A stretch of DNA of 61,940 nt from Halobacteriales archaeon QS_4_70_19 (GCA_003020985.1 PXRM01000029.1:1-61940); one strand, 5' to 3'; counted from the stretch's first letter, positions 15,087 to 24,306 are shown. Numbers and translations are program-made. The notes: generated by a model not told the origin, from the sequence alone.

Positions 15087-16766
15087 ATGGACCCGCGGGA
15101 CATCGCCACGTTCGCCGACACGGACCTGACATCCTCGGACGCCGGCCCCCAGCGCCGCCGCATCCTCGTCTACCTAGTCGGCCTCCTGACCATCGTGGTG
15201 CTGTACGCGCTCGCCTACCAGGCCTCGCTCTCGCTGTTCGAGGGCCGCCAGGTGTCCTTCCCGAAGGCCCTGTTGACCGTGGTGGAATCGTTCACCACGA
15301 CCGGGTACGGTGAGGACTCCGATCTCTGGACCACGACCCCCGTCCAACTCCTGCTGATCTCGATGCAGCTCACGGGCGTCGCGCTCATCTTCCTCGCCCT
15401 GCCCGTGTTCCTGGCACCGTGGGTCGAGGAACAGCTCTCCCAGACGGCGCCGACCTCCGTCGACGACCTCTCCGAGCACGTCGTGCTCGCGGGGTTCTCC
15501 TCGCGCGGCGAGGCGCTGGTCGATGAACTCGAGGCCCGCGGGCGGCCGTACGTCATCGTCGAGCCAGACCGGGACCGGGCCAACGAGCTGTACGCGGAGA
15601 CGGAGATGCCGGTCATCCACGGCGACCCGAAACTGACCAGAACGCTCCGGGCCACCAACGCGGACCTCGCGCAGGCGGTCGTCGCCGACATCGACGACCA
15701 GGCGAACGCGTCGATCGCGCTGGCGGCGGGGGCCCTCGACGACGAGGTCGTCGAGGACTACGACCTTGCGGCCTATCACCAGTACGCGGGCGCCGACGCG
15801 GTCTTCTCGCCCCGCCACCTCATCGGCGAGTCCATCGCCCACAAGGTGTCCGCGGGCATCCGCCCGGAGCCTGACGAGTCGGTCCAGCTCGACGAGGACT
15901 TCGACATCGCCGAGTTCCCGGTTCACAGCGGCTCCGAGCTGGTCGGCGTCACCGTCGCCGAGAGCGGCGTCCGCGAGCGGACCGGCGCCAACATCATCGG
16001 CGCGTGGTTCCGCGGCGAGTTCGTCTCCCCGCCCCCGCCGGACGCCAGCATCGACGGCCAGACGATCCTTGTCGCGGCCGGCCGGGAACCCCAGCTCGAA
16101 CAGCTCAAGGAGCTCACCCGCTCCCATGCGCGCGGCGTCGGGGCGGACGGTTCGCGGGTCGTACTCGCGGGATACGACGAGGTCGGCTCGACCACTCGCC
16201 GTGAACTGGATCCGGCGGTCCCGACGACGGTCATCGACCTGGAGGAGAAGGAGGGCGTCGACGTCGTCGGGGACGTGACCGACGCCGAGACGCTGGAACG
16301 GGCCGACATGGGGACGGCGGGGACCATCATCATCACCGTCTCCAGCGACACGACGACGGTGTTCGCCACGCTCGTCATCCGGGAGCTGTACCCCGACGTG
16401 GAGATCATCGCCCGGGCGGACGCCACCGAGTCCGTGCGGAAGCTCTACCAGGCCGGAGCCGACTACGTCCTGGCCGTCGCGACCGTCGCGGGCCGGATGC
16501 TCGCCTCGACCATCCTCGAGGAGGATATCGTCTCCTTCGACCAGCAGGTCGAGATCGTCCGGATGGACGCGGGGGCGCTGGCCGGGCAGTCACTCGCGGA
16601 GGCGGACGTCCGGGCGCGGACCGGCGTAACCGTCATCGCCGTCGAGCGGGGAGCGGAGTTCCGCTCGGACATCGGCCCGGAGTTCGTCGTCGAACCCGGT
16701 GACAGCCTCATCGTCGCCGGGATCGACAGGGACGTGAACCGATTCAGTACACTCGTCGAGTCCTGA
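15087..16766 (+). CDS. Potassium channel/TrkA-type protein with two RCK units
   Basis: A 559-residue channel subunit. TM1 is at about 25-47 (ILVYLVGLLTIVVLYALAY). The pore helix and selectivity filter TTTGYG lie at residues 70-75 in ESFTTTGYGEDSDLW. TM2 is at about 87-108. Two cytoplasmic RCK domains follow: RCK-N with HVVLAGFSSRGEALVDEL at about 131 and TrkA-C with VHSGSELVGVTVAES, then a second RCK-N (RVVLAGYDEVG) and a second TrkA-C ending DSLIVAGIDRDV. This architecture is a ligand-gated K+ channel, important for the salt-in strategy of haloarchaea. The conserved DxD nucleotide pattern (IVEPDRDRANEL) suggests nucleotide control. Confidence 0.9.
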   Translation: MDPRDIATFADTDLTSSDAGPQRRRILVYLVGLLTIVVLYALAYQASLSLFEGRQVSFPKALLTVVESFTTTGYGEDSDLWTTTPVQLLLISMQLTGVALIFLALPVFLAPWVEEQLSQTAPTSVDDLSEHVVLAGFSSRGEALVDELEARGRPYVIVEPDRDRANELYAETEMPVIHGDPKLTRTLRATNADLAQAVVADIDDQANASIALAAGALDDEVVEDYDLAAYHQYAGADAVFSPRHLIGESIAHKVSAGIRPEPDESVQLDEDFDIAEFPVHSGSELVGVTVAESGVRERTGANIIGAWFRGEFVSPPPPDASIDGQTILVAAGREPQLEQLKELTRSHARGVGADGSRVVLAGYDEVGSTTRRELDPAVPTTVIDLEEKEGVDVVGDVTDAETLERADMGTAGTIIITVSSDTTTVFATLVIRELYPDVEIIARADATESVRKLYQAGADYVLAVATVAGRMLASTILEEDIVSFDQQVEIVRMDAGALAGQSLAEADVRARTGVTVIAVERGAEFRSDIGPEFVVEPGDSLIVAGIDRDVNRFSTLVES

Positions 16767-16774
16767 GGGCGCCG

Positions 16775-17605
16775 CTACGACTGCGCCTCGGCCTCGTCGA
16801 GCCAGGTCGGCGGCGAGATGGTCGCCTCGTCGATGCCGTACGTCCGCAGGTCGAGCCTGACGAACAGCTGCTCGTCACCGCGGTCGACGAACGCCTGGTA
16901 GCTCGCCCGGCGAACGATGCCGGACTCGTCGACGACGATACCGGCCTCGAACCGGGTGACGTTCTCCGGGTTCACGGACGGGCCGAACAGCGTCGGAAAG
17001 ACCGACCGGTCCACCTCGGTCGACCGGTAGGCGTAGAACGTCCCGTTCTCCGTCTCCGTCTCGTTCGCCCCGCCGAAGGTGACGTTCGTCAGGATGGGCG
17101 CCAGGAACCCGCCGCCGGCGAAGCCACGGGGTTCGAGCGTGGCGTTGGTGACGTTGTAGCGGGTGTTGTTCTCCCCCGGCGGGTCGACCCGGAGGTAGCG
17201 CTTCCCGTCGGCGAAGTAGGTGACCCGTTCGACGCCGGAGGTGCCGTTGACCGCGACGATGCCCCGCTCGTCGTCGACGTCGATCGACTGGAGCTGTCGG
17301 AGCGCCCGCGTCCCGTTCCCGGCGGCGACGCTCCCGTTGATGTCGACGACGAACGACTGCCGGTCGACCAGCGTGTCGACGTGGGTGGAGAGGGCCGTCT
17401 CGGCGTCGGTGACGCCCGAGTCACTGTAGCCGGCCGGATACTCCGACGGGGTGGCCGTGGGCGTCACCGTCGGACTGGTCGTCGGTGTCGACGTCGCCGT
17501 GGGTGACTCGTCCGGTTCCGTCGGCGTCGCGTCGCCACCGAGAAACGAGCACCCGGAGGTGAGTACGAGAGCCACCAGCACCACAGCAAGCAGCGAGCGT
17601 CGCAT
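16775..17605 (-). CDS. Secreted lipoprotein, paralogue 1
   Basis: This 276-residue protein begins MRRSLLAVVLVALVLTSGC with a lipobox ending at Cys19, so the mature protein would be lipid-anchored outside the cell. A Thr/Pro/Ser-rich linker (residues 28-55) precedes a domain with YPAGYSDSGVTDAETALSTH, repeated NGT/NVT glycosylation-type sites, and VDESGIVRRASYQAF near the end. The next gene and the one at 46326 share this plan (PxGYSxxGVT start, FxA/V-DxDGIVxxxxY late), forming a haloarchaeal lipoprotein family, possibly DUF7537 from memory. The fold suggests an LppX/LolA-like lipid-binding beta sheet, unproven. Confidence 0.8.
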   Translation of the reverse strand: MRRSLLAVVLVALVLTSGCSFLGGDATPTEPDESPTATSTPTTSPTVTPTATPSEYPAGYSDSGVTDAETALSTHVDTLVDRQSFVVDINGSVAAGNGTRALRQLQSIDVDDERGIVAVNGTSGVERVTYFADGKRYLRVDPPGENNTRYNVTNATLEPRGFAGGGFLAPILTNVTFGGANETETENGTFYAYRSTEVDRSVFPTLFGPSVNPENVTRFEAGIVVDESGIVRRASYQAFVDRGDEQLFVRLDLRTYGIDEATISPPTWLDEAEAQS

Positions 17606-17693
17606 ACGGCGCCCGATGAACTGGTGGGTGCTATGCGTTTCGGTCACGGGACCCACCACCGGCGGATCATGCCGGCGGCCGGGGGACTGTCGA

Positions 17694-18488
17694 TCAGTCC
17701 GCCTGGGCCCAGTCCGGCCGCTGGACGGTCGTGTTGCCGATACCGGCGACGGCGACGGTGACGCTGTAGCGGGTGGTCCGACCGTCCCGGCTGACAGTCG
17801 CGTTGTACCGGACGGACTGCACGATGCCGTCCCGGTCAACCACCAGGGTGACGTTCCCGCTGGCGACCTCGTCGGGCGAGATTCCGTCGGAGAGGAGTGC
17901 CCCGGGATCGTCGATGCTGGACGTGGTGAAGCGGAAGAACGTCTCGTTGGCCCGTTCGAACCGGGTCGCGGTGTCGTAGCTGACGTTCGTCAGCACCGCG
18001 TCGACGTACTGGCTCCCCACGAACGCCGTGGCCGGCACGGTACCGTTGATGGTCCCGTAGGAGGTGTTCCCGTCGCGCTGGACCCGGACGTACTGGGTCC
18101 CGTCGGCGTAGTAGCGGGTCCGGCGGACCGCCTGCGAGCCCCGGTCGCCGCCCGAGGCGACGATGGTGTCGCTCAGCGCACGCGGCTCCGCCGGCGAGAT
18201 CGACTGTAGGAGCGTCACCCGCGTGGTGCCGTTCTCTGCGCAGACGGTCGCGTTGTAGCCCAGGGTGTAGTTCGCCGTCGCCAGCAGGCCGTCGACGTGC
18301 CCGGCGCGCGCGGCGGTCGCGTTCGTGACGCCGTCCGACGAGTAGCCGTCCGGGTACGGGACCGGCGTCTCGGTGGCCGTCGCAGTCGCCGTCGGCTCGG
18401 TGGTCGGCGTCGCCTCCCCGCCGAGCAGCGAACAGCCAGAGAGGAGGACGAGCGCCAGCACCGCCAGGATCGCCGCCTGTCGTCGCAT
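17694..18488 (-). CDS. Secreted lipoprotein, paralogue 2
   Basis: This 264-residue lipoprotein begins MRRQAAILAVLALVLLSGC (lipobox Cys19), followed by a Thr-rich linker and VPYPDGYSSDGVTNATAARA. The body repeats the pattern of the adjacent downstream gene: TLLQSI strand, RTRYYADGTQYVRV, VDAVLTNVSYDTATRFE, VDRDGIVQSVRYNATV. The tandem pair is separated by 88 bp and probably arose by duplication. Several N-x-T/S sequons are compatible with surface glycosylation. Confidence 0.8.
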   Translation of the reverse strand: MRRQAAILAVLALVLLSGCSLLGGEATPTTEPTATATATETPVPYPDGYSSDGVTNATAARAGHVDGLLATANYTLGYNATVCAENGTTRVTLLQSISPAEPRALSDTIVASGGDRGSQAVRRTRYYADGTQYVRVQRDGNTSYGTINGTVPATAFVGSQYVDAVLTNVSYDTATRFERANETFFRFTTSSIDDPGALLSDGISPDEVASGNVTLVVDRDGIVQSVRYNATVSRDGRTTRYSVTVAVAGIGNTTVQRPDWAQAD

Positions 18489-18540
18489 AACCGGGTGTCC
18501 GCTCCCCCCGGGTAAAGTCCTGTGACTCGACCGCCCCCGG

Positions 18541-18795
18541 TCACGTTCCCGCGGCGCCGTAGACGGCCGTCTCGGGGTGGAAGTCCTTCCACGCGAAGAA
18601 GAACATGGGGGAGGCGTCGGTGGCCTGTTCCAGCGCCGTCCCCTCGTGGGGGCCGTCGACGGCTCGACCGGTGGCCAGCTCCCACCGCGACCTGGACGCA
18701 CGCAGGTAGGTCGCGTCGGCGCGCTCGAACTGCAGTGTCTCGCCGTCGACCCGGCGGACGTACGCCACCAGCGTCCCGTTCTCGGTCGCCGCCGC
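18541..18795 (-). pseudogene. DUF3179-type protein, C-terminal fragment
   Basis: Reading leftward, the frame gives GTLVAYVRRVDGETLQFERA, WELATGRAVDGPHEGTALEQ and MFFFAWKDFHPETAVYG. This is the C-terminal third of haloarchaeal DUF3179 proteins (normally about 350-400 residues), which end with an FAWxxFHPET motif. The N-terminal two-thirds and the start are absent: at about 18790 the sequence switches into a ccdA-like gene on the opposite strand. The ATG at 18819 is fortuitous. Confidence 0.65.
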
Positions 18796-19090
18796 GGGCT
18801 GCACGGCGCCCGTCTTCATCGCGCTCGCCCTCGTGGCGCTCGGCTCCGGCCCGATGGGGGCCGTGTTCGTCCTCGGGACCTACGCGCTCGGCATGGCCGT
18901 GATGATGGTCGCGGTGACGCTGCTCGCCGCGGTCGGGCGGGCGGGACTGCTCCGCCGGCTCTCGGGACGGACGGGTCGCGTCTCCCGGGCTGCGGGGGCG
19001 CTCCTCGTGGTCGCCGGCCTCGCCCAGATCTACCTCTACGTCTTCGACTTCGACTGGCTCGGCGGGCTCCGAGCGCTCGGGCTGATGTGA
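18792..19090 (+). pseudogene. CcdA/DsbD-type thiol transporter, C-terminal fragment
   Basis: The plus-strand frame reads AAAGCTAPVFIALALVALGS, then GAVFVLGTYALGMAVMMVAV and a final TM QIYLYVFDFDWLGGLRALGL. This is the C-terminal half of a cytochrome c biogenesis CcdA-like membrane protein, including the second conserved CTAP cysteine motif. The first three TM helices and the first CxxP cysteine motif are missing upstream, so it cannot be a working thiol transporter. Confidence 0.7.
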
Positions 19091-19160
19091 GGGACCCGGC
19101 CCGCAGAGTGTGCGGCCCAGCATCCGAACACCGAAGCCCCGTGCGCACGACGCGGGAGCC

Positions 19161-19376
19161 ATGGACCACGGCGGCATCGTCTTCTTCCGCAGCGAGTCGC
19201 TCGACCGGACCGTGGCGTTCTACCGCGACCTCGGCTGCTCGGTGTGGCGCGAGCAGCCCGACTGCACCATCCTCGACTTCGAGGGGTTCCGGTACAACGA
19301 CACCTACGGCATCTACCAGGCATTCGCCCGCGACCCCGAGGGGCGGACCGTCGAGATGCAGTGCTTCGAGCGGTGA
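19161..19376 (+). pseudogene. VOC/glyoxalase-family protein lacking its middle
   Basis: The frame of 71 residues starts MDHGGIVFFRSESLDRTVAF with the usual first beta-alpha unit and YRDLGCSVWREQPDCTILDF. It then jumps at FRYNDTYGIYQAFARDPEGR to the last strand (TVEMQCFER). The family is normally about 115-125 residues; the second beta-alpha unit of about 45-50 residues is gone while the frame is kept. It may be a functional half-domain dimer but more likely results from an internal deletion, like the neighbouring broken genes. Confidence 0.55.
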
Positions 19377-19514
19377 GTACGCTGGTTATCAACTACTTAG
19401 GTCGACATATGGCGATATTCTAACTTCGTTCGACTCTTAGACCGTAGATATCGTAGAGAACCCGAGTATCTCGACGCCCCGCAGGTTGAAACAGCCACCG
19501 ACCGGAGCGGCCGT

Positions 19515-20321
19515 ATGACCAGCGAGTCCGACGCCACGACGATACCCGAACTCGTCGGGATGGTCCACCTGTCCGCCCTCCCGGGGGCGCCGGGATTCGA
19601 CGGGGAGCGGGCCACGCTCCGGGAGCGGGCCGTCACCGACGCGCGGACGCTCGCCGAGGGCGGGATGGACGCGGTCCTCGTAGAGAACTTCGGGGACGCG
19701 CCGTTCCGTCCCGGCGAGGTCCCCCGGCACGTCGTGGCCTCGATGACCGCGCTCGTCGGAGCCGTCCGGCGGGCGGTCGACGTACCGGTCGGGGTGAACG
19801 TGCTCCGGTCGGACGGCCCGGGCGCCGTCGCCATCGCCGCCGCGACGAGTGCGTCGTTCGTTCGCGTGAACGTCCACACGGGGGCACGACTGACCGACCA
19901 GGGAATCGTGGAGGGACGGGCCCACGAGACGCTGCGACTCCGCCAGCGGCTCGACGCAGAGGGCGTGGCGGTGCTGGCGGACGTGGCGGTCAAGCACTCC
20001 GCGCCCCTCGCCGACCGCCCCGTCGTGGCGGAGGCGCGCGAGGCTATCGAACGCGGCGGTGCCGACGGGCTGGTCGTCTCCGGGCCGGCCACGGGCGCGC
20101 CCGTCGACACGGCGCGTCTGGAGGAGGTGGCCGGCGTCGCCGACGAGACGGGCGTCCCGCTCGTCGTCGGGAGCGGTGTCACGCCGGACAGCGTCGGAGA
20201 CATCCTCGACGTGGCCGACGCCGTCGTCGTCGGGACGGCGCTGAAGCGGGACGACGATGTGACGGCACCCGTCGACGGGGACCGGGTCGAGCGGCTCGTT
20301 GCAGCCGCACCCGGACGCTGA
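19515..20321 (+). CDS. BtpA/SgcQ family TIM-barrel protein
   Basis: This 268-residue protein has the BtpA family start ELVGMVHLSALPGAPGFDGE, then AEGGMDAVLVENFGDAPFRP, VPVGVNVLRSDGPGAVAIAA, FVRVNVHTGARLTDQGIVEG and LVVGSGVTPDSVGDILDVAD. BtpA stabilises photosystem I in cyanobacteria; archaeal members have no photosystem and an unknown enzyme-like role with a phosphate-binding C-terminal GSGV/VGTALK region. Monocistronic, ATG at 19515. Confidence 0.9.
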   Translation: MTSESDATTIPELVGMVHLSALPGAPGFDGERATLRERAVTDARTLAEGGMDAVLVENFGDAPFRPGEVPRHVVASMTALVGAVRRAVDVPVGVNVLRSDGPGAVAIAAATSASFVRVNVHTGARLTDQGIVEGRAHETLRLRQRLDAEGVAVLADVAVKHSAPLADRPVVAEAREAIERGGADGLVVSGPATGAPVDTARLEEVAGVADETGVPLVVGSGVTPDSVGDILDVADAVVVGTALKRDDDVTAPVDGDRVERLVAAAPGR

Positions 20322-20384
20322 GTTGCGGCAGGTCGCCGGCACCGGCCACAACGCTGAGGGGTCCGGTCGTCGAGCCATCGAGTG

Positions 20385-20750
20385 ATGGCACCCTTCGAGA
20401 GCTCGTTGCTCGTCTTCATCGTGGCCCTCCTCATCGGGGGTCTCGGCGTCTACATCGGCGCACGACTGCTGGCAGGGAGCCGGGACTACGGACACGCGGT
20501 CGTGACGGCGGCGCTCGCCTCGCTGGTGTGGGGGATCACCTCCTTCCTCATCGGCGACGTCCCGGTCCTGGGACCGGTCCTGGTCCTCCTGGCGTACCTC
20601 GCGGTCATCAAGTGGCGCTACCGGACCGGTTGGATCACGGCCGGCGGCATCACGCTCATCGCGTACGTGACCGTGCTGGTCGTCCTGGCGATCCTCTCGG
20701 ACCTCGGCGCGGGCCTCGTCAGGAACATCCCCGGCGTGCCCGGCATCTGA
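20385..20750 (+). CDS. Hydrophobic four-TM membrane protein
   Basis: 121 residues, almost entirely hydrophobic. TM segments are at about 6-27 (LLVFIVALLIGGLGVYIGA), 37-57, 63-79 (VLGPVLVLLAYLAVI) and 85-107 (AGGITLIAYVTVLVVLAIL). A polar RSRDYGH-like loop and KWRYRTG loop separate them. No family is recognised beyond a haloarchaeal conserved membrane protein. It converges on the NDH-2-like gene. Confidence 0.7.
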   Translation: MAPFESSLLVFIVALLIGGLGVYIGARLLAGSRDYGHAVVTAALASLVWGITSFLIGDVPVLGPVLVLLAYLAVIKWRYRTGWITAGGITLIAYVTVLVVLAILSDLGAGLVRNIPGVPGI

Positions 20751-20767
20751 GCCGGACCGGGACGGCG

Positions 20768-22228
20768 CTACGCGCCGCCAGCGTCGCCGTCTCCGTCCGG
20801 CCCCTGCTCCTCCTCGCCGGAGCCACCGTGACCACCCGTCAGTCCCGTGAGTGCACCCAGCCCGGTCCCGAGTGCGTCGCCGGCGAGCTGCGCCGGGCTG
20901 TCGGGGTAGGTGGGGTCCGCGAGCCGGGTGGCCGTGGTCAGGTCGACCGTGTCGGGACCGAACGCGTCGGCCAGTGCGGTGACCATGGTCGCGAACGGGT
21001 ACTGTAGCTCGCCCGGGCTGGCCGGGTCGGTCACCGAGGCGACGGAGCCGGCGTGGGCGAACAGCAGCAGCTGTGCCGGCAGGTCCACGTCGTCGCCGGC
21101 CGGCCAGCCCAGCTCGGTACGGACCAGGTCCGACGCGCGACCGATGGCGCCGACCGAGCCGAGGTGACCGGCACCGATGACCGCCTTCGCCGCCTTCGCC
21201 GGCTCGCCGGTCAGCACGACCGGGCCGACCTGCGCGACGGCGCCGTCGCCGACGCTGACGACCCAGCCCGGCGAGTCGTACTCGTAGCGGTCCAGCCGCG
21301 GCTCGAAGCCGTCCCCGCGGTCGCGGATCAGCCGGCGGATGTTCGCCGCCACGACCCGGGCTTCACGGAGGGCCGTCTGTGCGGCCGCCGGGACGGCCTC
21401 GCCGGAGGCGTCGACGATTCGGCCCGCGTCCCCGACCACGAAGGTGCCGTCGCCGACCCGGAGGCTCGCACGCACCTCGGTCCGCTCGCCACCGGTCGCG
21501 GCCGGGCCGCGGATCCCGCCGGCCCAGACGAAGGCGTCGTAGTCGAGCGAGCGCCCGTCGGCGAGAGAAACCGCCTCCGAGTCGGCGGACTCGACCGTGG
21601 CCCCGGTCTCGATGGTCACACCCCGGGCCCGGAGTTCGTCGCGGATGGCGTCCGCGAACGACCCGTCGAAGCCCGGCGCGATCCGGTCGGCCATCTCGAC
21701 GATAGTCACGTCGAGGTCGAGCCCCTCCTCGTCGGAGAGCGCCGCCAGTTCGCCCGCGACCTGGATACCCGACAGGCCGCCGCCGCCGACGATGGCCCGG
21801 CCACCGGCGGCGTCGAGAGCGTCCCGGCGGATGGTCTCCGCGTGGTGGGGTCGCTTCAGGGGCGTCGCGTGCTCCTCGACGCCCGGCAGGTCGTAGAACG
21901 CCGTCTCCGCACCCAGGCAGACCGCCGCGTAGTCGTAGTCGAGCTGCTCCTCCCCGTCGCCGGTGTCGAGCGTGGCGACCCCGGCCTCGATGTCCACGTC
22001 GGTCACGCGTGCCTGTCGCACCTCGGCGCGGTCCAGGACCTCCGTCAGCGGGACCGTGATGACCTCGCGGAGGGCCGGCCGCCGGACGAGCCGGTGGAGC
22101 TCGTGCTGGACGAGGTGGTCCGTCGACTCGTCGACGACCGTGATGTCGACCTCGTCGGGGAGCCGTCGCTCCAGCCGCCGGGCGGCAGTCAGTCCGGCGT
22201 ACCCCGCACCGAGTACGGCAACGTGCAT
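20768..22228 (-). CDS. NAD(P)/FAD-dependent oxidoreductase (NDH-2-like)
   Basis: A 486-residue pyridine-nucleotide disulfide-family enzyme. The FAD-binding VAVLGAGYAGLTAARRL is at residues 3-19, the NAD-binding IVGGGGLSGIQVAGELA at about 147, and GTFVVGDAGRIVDASGEAVP holds the flavin-binding Asp. It resembles type II NADH dehydrogenases that pass electrons to menaquinone at the membrane. Unlike most, it has a long C-terminal region (about 340-486) with Ala/Gly-rich sequence and an acidic tail. The start ATG at 22228 gives MHVAVLGAG; an upstream extension is basic and unlikely. Confidence 0.88.
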   Translation of the reverse strand: MHVAVLGAGYAGLTAARRLERRLPDEVDITVVDESTDHLVQHELHRLVRRPALREVITVPLTEVLDRAEVRQARVTDVDIEAGVATLDTGDGEEQLDYDYAAVCLGAETAFYDLPGVEEHATPLKRPHHAETIRRDALDAAGGRAIVGGGGLSGIQVAGELAALSDEEGLDLDVTIVEMADRIAPGFDGSFADAIRDELRARGVTIETGATVESADSEAVSLADGRSLDYDAFVWAGGIRGPAATGGERTEVRASLRVGDGTFVVGDAGRIVDASGEAVPAAAQTALREARVVAANIRRLIRDRGDGFEPRLDRYEYDSPGWVVSVGDGAVAQVGPVVLTGEPAKAAKAVIGAGHLGSVGAIGRASDLVRTELGWPAGDDVDLPAQLLLFAHAGSVASVTDPASPGELQYPFATMVTALADAFGPDTVDLTTATRLADPTYPDSPAQLAGDALGTGLGALTGLTGGHGGSGEEEQGPDGDGDAGGA

Positions 22229-22358
22229 ACCGTCGATTCGGGTGCGAGCCCCAAAGCCCCTCCGTCCTCGGCAGGCGCCCACACGAGAATCACACGACGG
22301 TCGACGGCTAGCTCATCGCGGTCGGCACGCTTTCGCCGCCTCGACGAGAGGGGCCCGC

Positions 22359-22754
22359 ATGGGCTACCACGTGTTCGACCCCGACGACCTCCCCGGGTCG
22401 CCCGACCACCCCTGCGACCGGCGCTCGGTCTCCGAGGCCGCGGAACTGGCACAGCTCGCGCTCGCGGTCTACACCATGGCCCCGGGCGAGCAGCTCCCGA
22501 CCACCTACCACTACCACGAACAGCGCGAGGAGGCGTTCTACATCGTCTCGGGGACGCTCACCGTCGAGACGCCCGAGGGCGAGCACACCGTTGACCCGGG
22601 CGAGGTGTTCGTCGCCGAACCGGAGAGCCCCCACCGGGCGTACAACCCCGACGACGCGACGGGAGCGGTCAGGGTTGTGGGGATGGGCGCCCCGAAGTTC
22701 GACATCGCGCGGCCGTACGAACCCGGAGAGGGCGAACCGACGACGGACGACTAG
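22359..22754 (+). CDS. Cupin domain protein
   Basis: 131 residues with a single cupin barrel. Motif 1 is in PTTYHYHEQREEAFYIVSGT (His, His, Glu metal ligands) and motif 2 in PGEVFVAEPESPHRAYNP (His). The C-terminal MGAPKFDIARPYEPGEG is usual for a haloarchaeal subgroup. Likely a metal-dependent small enzyme or binding protein; substrate unknown. Its stop codon abuts the stop of the next, convergent gene without a gap. Confidence 0.9.
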   Translation: MGYHVFDPDDLPGSPDHPCDRRSVSEAAELAQLALAVYTMAPGEQLPTTYHYHEQREEAFYIVSGTLTVETPEGEHTVDPGEVFVAEPESPHRAYNPDDATGAVRVVGMGAPKFDIARPYEPGEGEPTTDD

Positions 22755-22922
22755 TCACTCGGACTCCGTCTCCTCGACGACCTCCCGGAGGTCCGCGAGG
22801 TGCGACTGGACCACGGTCAGCGTCGCGTCGGCGTCGGCGTACCCCTGCTCGTACTCGGAGAGCGCGAGGTCCACGTCGTCGACGAACGACTCGACCGCGT
22901 CACGGAGGTCCTCGTCGGTCAT
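22755..22922 (-). CDS. Small acidic helical protein, 55 residues
   Basis: Sequence MTDEDLRDAVESFVDDVDLA, then LSEYEQGYADADATLTVVQS and HLADLREVVEETESE. It is very acidic and predicted all helical, with heptad-like spacing suggesting a helical hairpin or dimer. It ends base-to-base with the convergent cupin gene. Function unknown. Confidence 0.65.
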   Translation of the reverse strand: MTDEDLRDAVESFVDDVDLALSEYEQGYADADATLTVVQSHLADLREVVEETESE

Positions 22923-23049
22923 GCGCGGAGCAAGTGGCGGGTGCGGCTTGAGTGCAGGGGTGGGCCCGATCGTCGTTCTTCCGTGACAGTCCGTCCGAGC
23001 GGATGTTACGTGGTTAATAATGATACTCCTCCGCGAGGCCCCGGTGGCC

Positions 23050-24306
23050 ATGCCATCCGAGGCCCCACTGACGCGACGCACAGCCCTCCAGGCGCTCGGT
23101 GCTGCGGCCGGCGTCGGCCTCGTCGGAACCGGCACTGCCACCCACTCCCGGGAGACGGACCTGTCAGCGTCGGCCGCGTCGGCCGTCGACAGGACGACCG
23201 ACTGGCCCCAGTTCCAGGGCAACGCTGCCAAGACCGGCGTGGCCGGCGGCGGCCCCACGTCGCCGGACATCCGCTGGGAGTACGACCCGGAGCAGTTCGG
23301 ATACGGCCAGCCCGCCGTCCGTGACGGGATGGTGTACGTCGGCTACGCCGAGCAGACTGACGAGGAGCCGAAGGAACGTGGCATCGTCGCGCTCACGACC
23401 GACGGCGAGGTCCAGTGGCGGTACCGGACCGACCCGAACGCGAGGTATCTCTCCGGTCCGTCAGTATCCGACGACTTCGTCCTCTTCGGAGGACTCTACA
23501 GGTCCAACTGCCCGCCGCGTGGGGCGATCCTCATCGCCCTCGACGCCGAGACGGGCGAGGAGGTGTACCGGCGGATAGTGGACGCACCCATCGCGGGCGC
23601 TCCGACCATCGCGGACGGGGTGGTCTACACCGTCGCTCCCGACAGTACCCTCCCCGAGGAGGGACTGCTCGTGGCCCATGAGGCGACGACGGGCGAGGAA
23701 CTGTGGCGGATGCGTACCGGGCCGACCGGGAGCTCGGGCTACACCTCGCCGCCTGTGGCCGTTGCGGACGGACAGGTCTACCTCGTCAAGGACAGCCTCG
23801 TCGCCCTCGATGGGATGACCGGGGAGGAGGTGTGGACCAGCGGAGGTGACAAGCGTCTGAAGGGGGATCACTACAACGTCCCGGCGGTCGTCGGCGGAAC
23901 GGCCTACGTCGGTACGGGTGGTAACGGTGGCGAATTCTACGCCTTCTCGACGGACGACGGGAGCCTCGAGTGGACCTTCGAGGCCGGGGCCGATCAGTTC
24001 GACGCGGCCGCGGTCACTGACGATACCGTCTACGTCCCCGTCTACTCCATCGATACCCCGCCCGAGGGTGTCCACGCGCTCTCGGCGGACGACGGGTCCC
24101 AGCAGTGGTTCACGGACGAGAGCGAACTCCCACTCATGCGGCCCCCCATCCGCGGCGAGGAGTACGTCTACGTCGGTCCCGCGGCTCTCTCTCCCGAGGA
24201 CGGCTCTGTCGCCTGGACCGTCGACGGGGACAACGACAGCACGGCCGTGGCCGGCGACACGCTCTATCTCGGCGGCGAGTCCCTCGTCGCGGTCGGAGGG
24301 GAGTAG
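23050..24306 (+). CDS. Tat-exported PQQ-like beta-propeller protein
   Basis: A 418-residue secreted protein. The twin-arginine signal LTRRTALQALGAAAGVGLVG is at residues 7-26, followed by propeller blades with the recurring pattern GxVYVG...LxALDAxTGExxWR: DGMVYVGYAEQ, LIALDAETGEEVYR, LVAHEATTGEELWRM, LVALDGMTGEEVW, YAFSTDDGSLEWTF and LYLGGESLVAVGG. It starts WPQFQGNAAKTG, usual for this family (BamB/PQQ-binding-like). It probably binds a ligand or acts as an extracellular scaffold; enzymatic PQQ use is not shown. The start was chosen at 23050, just before the Tat motif. Confidence 0.88.
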   Translation: MPSEAPLTRRTALQALGAAAGVGLVGTGTATHSRETDLSASAASAVDRTTDWPQFQGNAAKTGVAGGGPTSPDIRWEYDPEQFGYGQPAVRDGMVYVGYAEQTDEEPKERGIVALTTDGEVQWRYRTDPNARYLSGPSVSDDFVLFGGLYRSNCPPRGAILIALDAETGEEVYRRIVDAPIAGAPTIADGVVYTVAPDSTLPEEGLLVAHEATTGEELWRMRTGPTGSSGYTSPPVAVADGQVYLVKDSLVALDGMTGEEVWTSGGDKRLKGDHYNVPAVVGGTAYVGTGGNGGEFYAFSTDDGSLEWTFEAGADQFDAAAVTDDTVYVPVYSIDTPPEGVHALSADDGSQQWFTDESELPLMRPPIRGEEYVYVGPAALSPEDGSVAWTVDGDNDSTAVAGDTLYLGGESLVAVGGE

